Part shown: in pieces, positions 62,816 to 64,000 of the stretch | Position numbering within the stretch: the stretch's first letter is position 1 | How the letters are laid out: each line of letters opens with the position of its first letter | NCBI GenBank assembly: GCA_965657335.1 | Contig: CBFHOH010000019.1 | Span: 30,895-94,894 of the forward strand | Length of the DNA: 64,000 nucleotides | DNA from: UBA4582 sp965657335 | GTDB taxonomy: Bacteria > Pseudomonadota > Gammaproteobacteria > Pseudomonadales > Azotimanducaceae | Reading direction: 5' to 3' | Position numbers and translations under genes: made by a program | Notes under the pieces: generated by a model | The model's database searches: none | Seen by the model: the letters and a program-made list of their open reading frames with translations, nothing else | What the model was told of the DNA's origin: nothing

Positions 62816-63772
62816 ATGAGATACAAAAGAAGTCACCTTATAAATCCTAATGGCGGTACTTACCACGTTTGTTCGCGATGTGTCCGTAAGTCCTTCCTTT
62901 TTGGCGTTGATGCTCAAACCGGTAGAGATTTCTCGCATCGCAGGGTGTGGATTGAACGAAGAATTGCCGAGCTTGGCAAGTTATTTAGTATTTCCGTATA
63001 TGCCTACGCAATTATGAGCAATCACTATCATCTTGTGTTGAACGTTGAGCAAGAGGACTTATCCGATGACGAGGCAGCGGATCGTTGGCTTCGGCTATGC
63101 CCGGGTCGAGTAGCGGTCCGTAACCGGGATGGTGGGCTTGAGTTGCAGAAAACTGCATTGCTTAGTGACCCGCTTCGTCTACAAATCGTCAAAGCGCGCC
63201 TGTCTTCGATATCATGGTTTATGCGTTTTATAAATGAACCTCTGGCGCGAATGGCTAATCGAGAGGACGATTGCTCGGGTCGCTTTTGGGAGGGTCGTTT
63301 CAAGTCACAGGCATTGTTGGACGAGGCATCAATCCTTGCTTGCATGGTTTATGTTGATCTGAACCCCGTTCGCGCTGGGATGTCCCGGTCGCTTGACGGG
63401 AGTGAATTTACGTCGATAAAACGTCGTTTAGAGGAAGCATCAGCGGACAATCTGATGACCGTGGTCGGGGAGCGGAGGGTTATTCCGAGCGTATCTCCGA
63501 TAACGCTGGATAACTACCTCGAGCTGATCTTCTGGACACAGGATAATCAGTCTGCGCAGCGGCGCGGTTTGCCCGCTAGGGTTGTGCAGTGCTTGCGGCA
63601 TAACCACACTAATCAGGACAGTTGGTTTGCCGATCATTTACCCAAGCCTGAAACCTGGCAGCGCGCTGTTGGCTCGAGCCAAAGTCTTACGGTTTACGCC
63701 GCCTCTTTGAACCAGAAATGGATACGTCGTCGAGCTAGAATGCGCCTCCCGACCGCTATCCAATCATATTAG
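62816..63772 (+). mobile_element. REP-associated tyrosine transposase-like protein (Y1/HUH)
   Basis: This 318-residue HUH-fold protein has the metal-binding NHYHLVL motif (about 66-72) and WEGRFKSQALLDEAS and YVDLNPVRAGM (about 159-190), all typical of the REP-associated tyrosine transposase (TnpA_REP / IS200-like) family. The catalytic tyrosine could not be placed with certainty by eye. Such genes are usually single-copy and domesticated, and process short palindromic repeats. It lies after a 14-bp direct repeat and ends at a hairpin (63772-63787). The frame is intact, so it may be functional. Confidence 0.88.
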
Positions 63773-63787
63773 CGAGCATTTGCTCGC
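63772..63787. terminator. hairpin at the end of the transposase gene
   Basis: GCGAGCA, TT, TGCTCGC is a perfect 7-bp inverted repeat that begins in the stop codon. There is no T-tract, so it may be a REP-like palindrome rather than a terminator. From 63788 to the window end (213 bp) no gene is seen. Confidence 0.5.
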
Positions 63788-64000
63788 CCGAAAACCACCG
63801 CATGATTTTAAGTTCCCATGTTGTCAGGCGATGCGGCTTAAATGCGGGACATTTCTTGTGTTTCGCTAATTAATTCCGACAGGCAATGCATGAATCAGGT
63901 CAAAATTAGATCTGTGAAGTGAAAAAAATACATGGCCGCGGCGTGCATGGTGAGTTTTCTGCAATTGCAAAGTGCCGCAAGTTGACCTAATAATTTAAAC

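Noticed and set aside
1..64000. tRNA, rRNA or CRISPR genes
   Set aside because: No cloverleaf, rRNA core or regularly spaced repeats were seen in the intergenic parts.

Overview
The window looks like a chromosomal segment of a free-living, probably marine, gammaproteobacterium. The evidence is the gene set: RapA, an Xni-type exonuclease, a DjlA-like co-chaperone, a Prc protease, a DUF2959 lipoprotein, GlcDEF and TcuAB. No rRNA, tRNA, CRISPR array or prophage was found. Genus cannot be fixed from sequence alone. Genes are dense, often overlapping by 1-20 nt (ATGA, TAATG, TGATG), and the only mobile-element gene is a REP-associated-type transposase near the right end.

Layout. 1-6758 (minus strand): a heterodimeric ABC exporter pair, a membrane 7TM-GGDEF diguanylate cyclase and the N-terminal part of a gamma-glutamyltransferase. 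7190-13346 (plus): a glutathione S-transferase, then a CoxG-CoxS-CoxL(form II)-CoxM molybdenum hydroxylase operon ending in a PdxA-type dehydrogenase; a convergent LACTB2-like hydrolase follows. 14459-16216: a GAF/HD-GYP c-di-GMP phosphodiesterase. 16231-25864 (minus): a tightly packed run RibB-like, SCP2-like protein, glutamine synthetase homologue, Pmp3/YqaE peptide, DUF2959 lipoprotein, full-length Lhr helicase and HDAC-type deacetylase. 26115-29929: glycolate oxidase GlcDEF. 29988-33656: a divergent carbamoyltransferase with an apparent leader terminator, opposite TcuAB. 33832-37067: an internally deleted aldo-keto reductase, an SRAP DNA-crosslink protein, a small conserved-looking protein and an acyl-CoA synthetase. 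37150-39559: a secreted basic protein and a YcaQ-type glycosylase. 39695-42782: Xni, phosphomannomutase, DjlA-like protein. 42852-50107: LldD, an iodotyrosine-deiodinase-like flavoprotein, Prc, an FKBP isomerase, a Qnr-like pentapeptide-repeat protein and an esterase. 50287-56272: small membrane protein, LepB, a decayed FHA gene, threonine ammonia-lyase, a ferredoxin-reductase-type flavoprotein, a GTDC1/QTMAN-like glycosyltransferase and a SlyD-like FKBP. 56343-63772: RapA, DUF1244, Uup, an RbgA-like GTPase and the transposase.

Themes. Central carbon and organic-acid oxidation (glycolate, L-lactate, tricarballylate, a Cox-like hydroxylase) is mixed with DNA and RNA maintenance (Lhr, YcaQ, SRAP, Xni, RapA, Qnr-like, Uup) and periplasmic quality control (Prc, FKBP, LepB). 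The most interesting points are the carbamoyltransferase that lacks the OTC substrate-binding motifs and carries a candidate attenuator, the bacterial GTDC1-like enzyme, the deiodinase-like flavoprotein with the full Glu-Tyr-Lys lid triad, the Qnr-like protein, and the Cox-PdxA operon. No single wholly new system is proven; these are candidates.
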